From: an uncultured Bacilli bacterium
GTDB taxonomy: Bacteria; Bacillota_I; Bacilli_A; RF39; UBA660
Assembly (NCBI GenBank): GCA_910586295.1
Contig: CAJUGE010000013.1
Span: forward strand, 1 to 12,592
Reading direction: 5' to 3'
Length of the DNA stretch: 12,592 nt
In this document: one piece after another, positions 12,465-12,592 of the stretch
Position numbering within the stretch: position 1 is the first letter of the stretch
How the letters are laid out: each line of letters opens with the position of its first letter
Notes under the pieces: model-generated
What the model saw: the letters and a program-made list of their open reading frames with translations, nothing else
Databases searched by the model: none
What the model was told of the DNA's origin: nothing
Program-made: the position numbers and the translations under genes

Positions 12465-12592
12465 ATGTATGATTTAAAAGTTAAAGAAGAAGTAATGAGT
12501 AATTATAAATATCTAGTTTCAGATGTTGTTTTTAAATATATTTTTGGTATTCAAAAGAATAAGAGATTTACTGTTAAGCTATTATCGGTACT
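12465..12592 (+). CDS. PD-(D/E)XK (Rpn/YhgA-like) nuclease/transposase-family protein, N-terminus only
   Basis: The ATG follows AAGGAGA by 4-5 nt. The visible 42 residues begin MYDLKVKEEVMSNYKYLVSD and continue VVFKYIFGIQKNKRF. The pattern (S/T)D-xxFKyxFG-xxKNKxF is the N-terminal signature of the recombination-promoting nuclease / transposase-like PD-(D/E)XK family, which is common and multicopy in gut Bacillota. The nuclease motifs lie beyond the window edge, so completeness and activity cannot be judged. Confidence 0.72.
   Translation, partial: MYDLKVKEEVMSNYKYLVSDVVFKYIFGIQKNKRFTVKLLSV

Noticed and set aside
1..12592. CRISPR array or tandem repeats
   Set aside because: No regularly spaced direct repeats were seen on reading the window.

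Overview
The window is strongly AT-rich. It has Firmicutes-style ribosome binding sites (AGGAGG variants), TTGACA/TATAAT-type promoters, AT-rich hairpins with U-runs as terminators, a class B sortase with a wall-anchored type of substrate, and TGG for tryptophan with normal use of TAA, TAG and TGA as stops. This fits a low-GC Bacillota, for example a gut Bacilli/Erysipelotrichia or RF39-like lineage. The species cannot be named from the sequence.

Left part (1-1300): the tail of one gene, then an unrecognised 272-residue coiled-coil/cysteine-containing protein, then a short gene-poor stretch. Middle part (about 1300-7300): the core of an integrative mobilizable element, read on the minus strand. 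It holds a large serine recombinase, two small overlapping genes, a hairpin-rich oriT-like region and a MobV/Pre relaxase. The recombinase gene is cut in two by a complete 1,884-nt group II intron lying in the opposite (plus) orientation with its own reverse transcriptase/maturase. Removing bases 4764-6647 joins the halves in frame into a 580-residue recombinase, which fixes the insertion point to the base. Because the intron is antisense it cannot be spliced out of the recombinase mRNA, so the element has probably lost its own integrase/excisionase. A structured leader with a terminator-like hairpin sits directly upstream of the recombinase start.

Right part (7310-12592): a small unknown gene, a tRNA-Gly(UCC) gene with promoter and terminator, a membrane-anchored thioredoxin-like protein, and a cell-envelope cluster. 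In the cluster, a VWA-like surface protein ending in NPKTG-transmembrane-basic tail is transcribed divergently from a class B sortase. The sortase carries an unusual N-terminal region of about 260 residues before its membrane segment, and it is followed 27 nt later by a gene for a secreted, membrane-anchored protein. The 123-bp divergent promoter region holds two good promoters and a 14/16 match to the ParB-binding parS consensus. The window ends in the start of a PD-(D/E)XK (Rpn/YhgA-like) nuclease/transposase-family gene.

How they may work together: the sortase, its probable substrate and the downstream membrane protein look like one surface-display module. The relaxase, recombinase and oriT-like region form a transfer module that appears to be disabled for autonomous integration and excision. 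All assignments come from reading motifs by eye; no database search was run.
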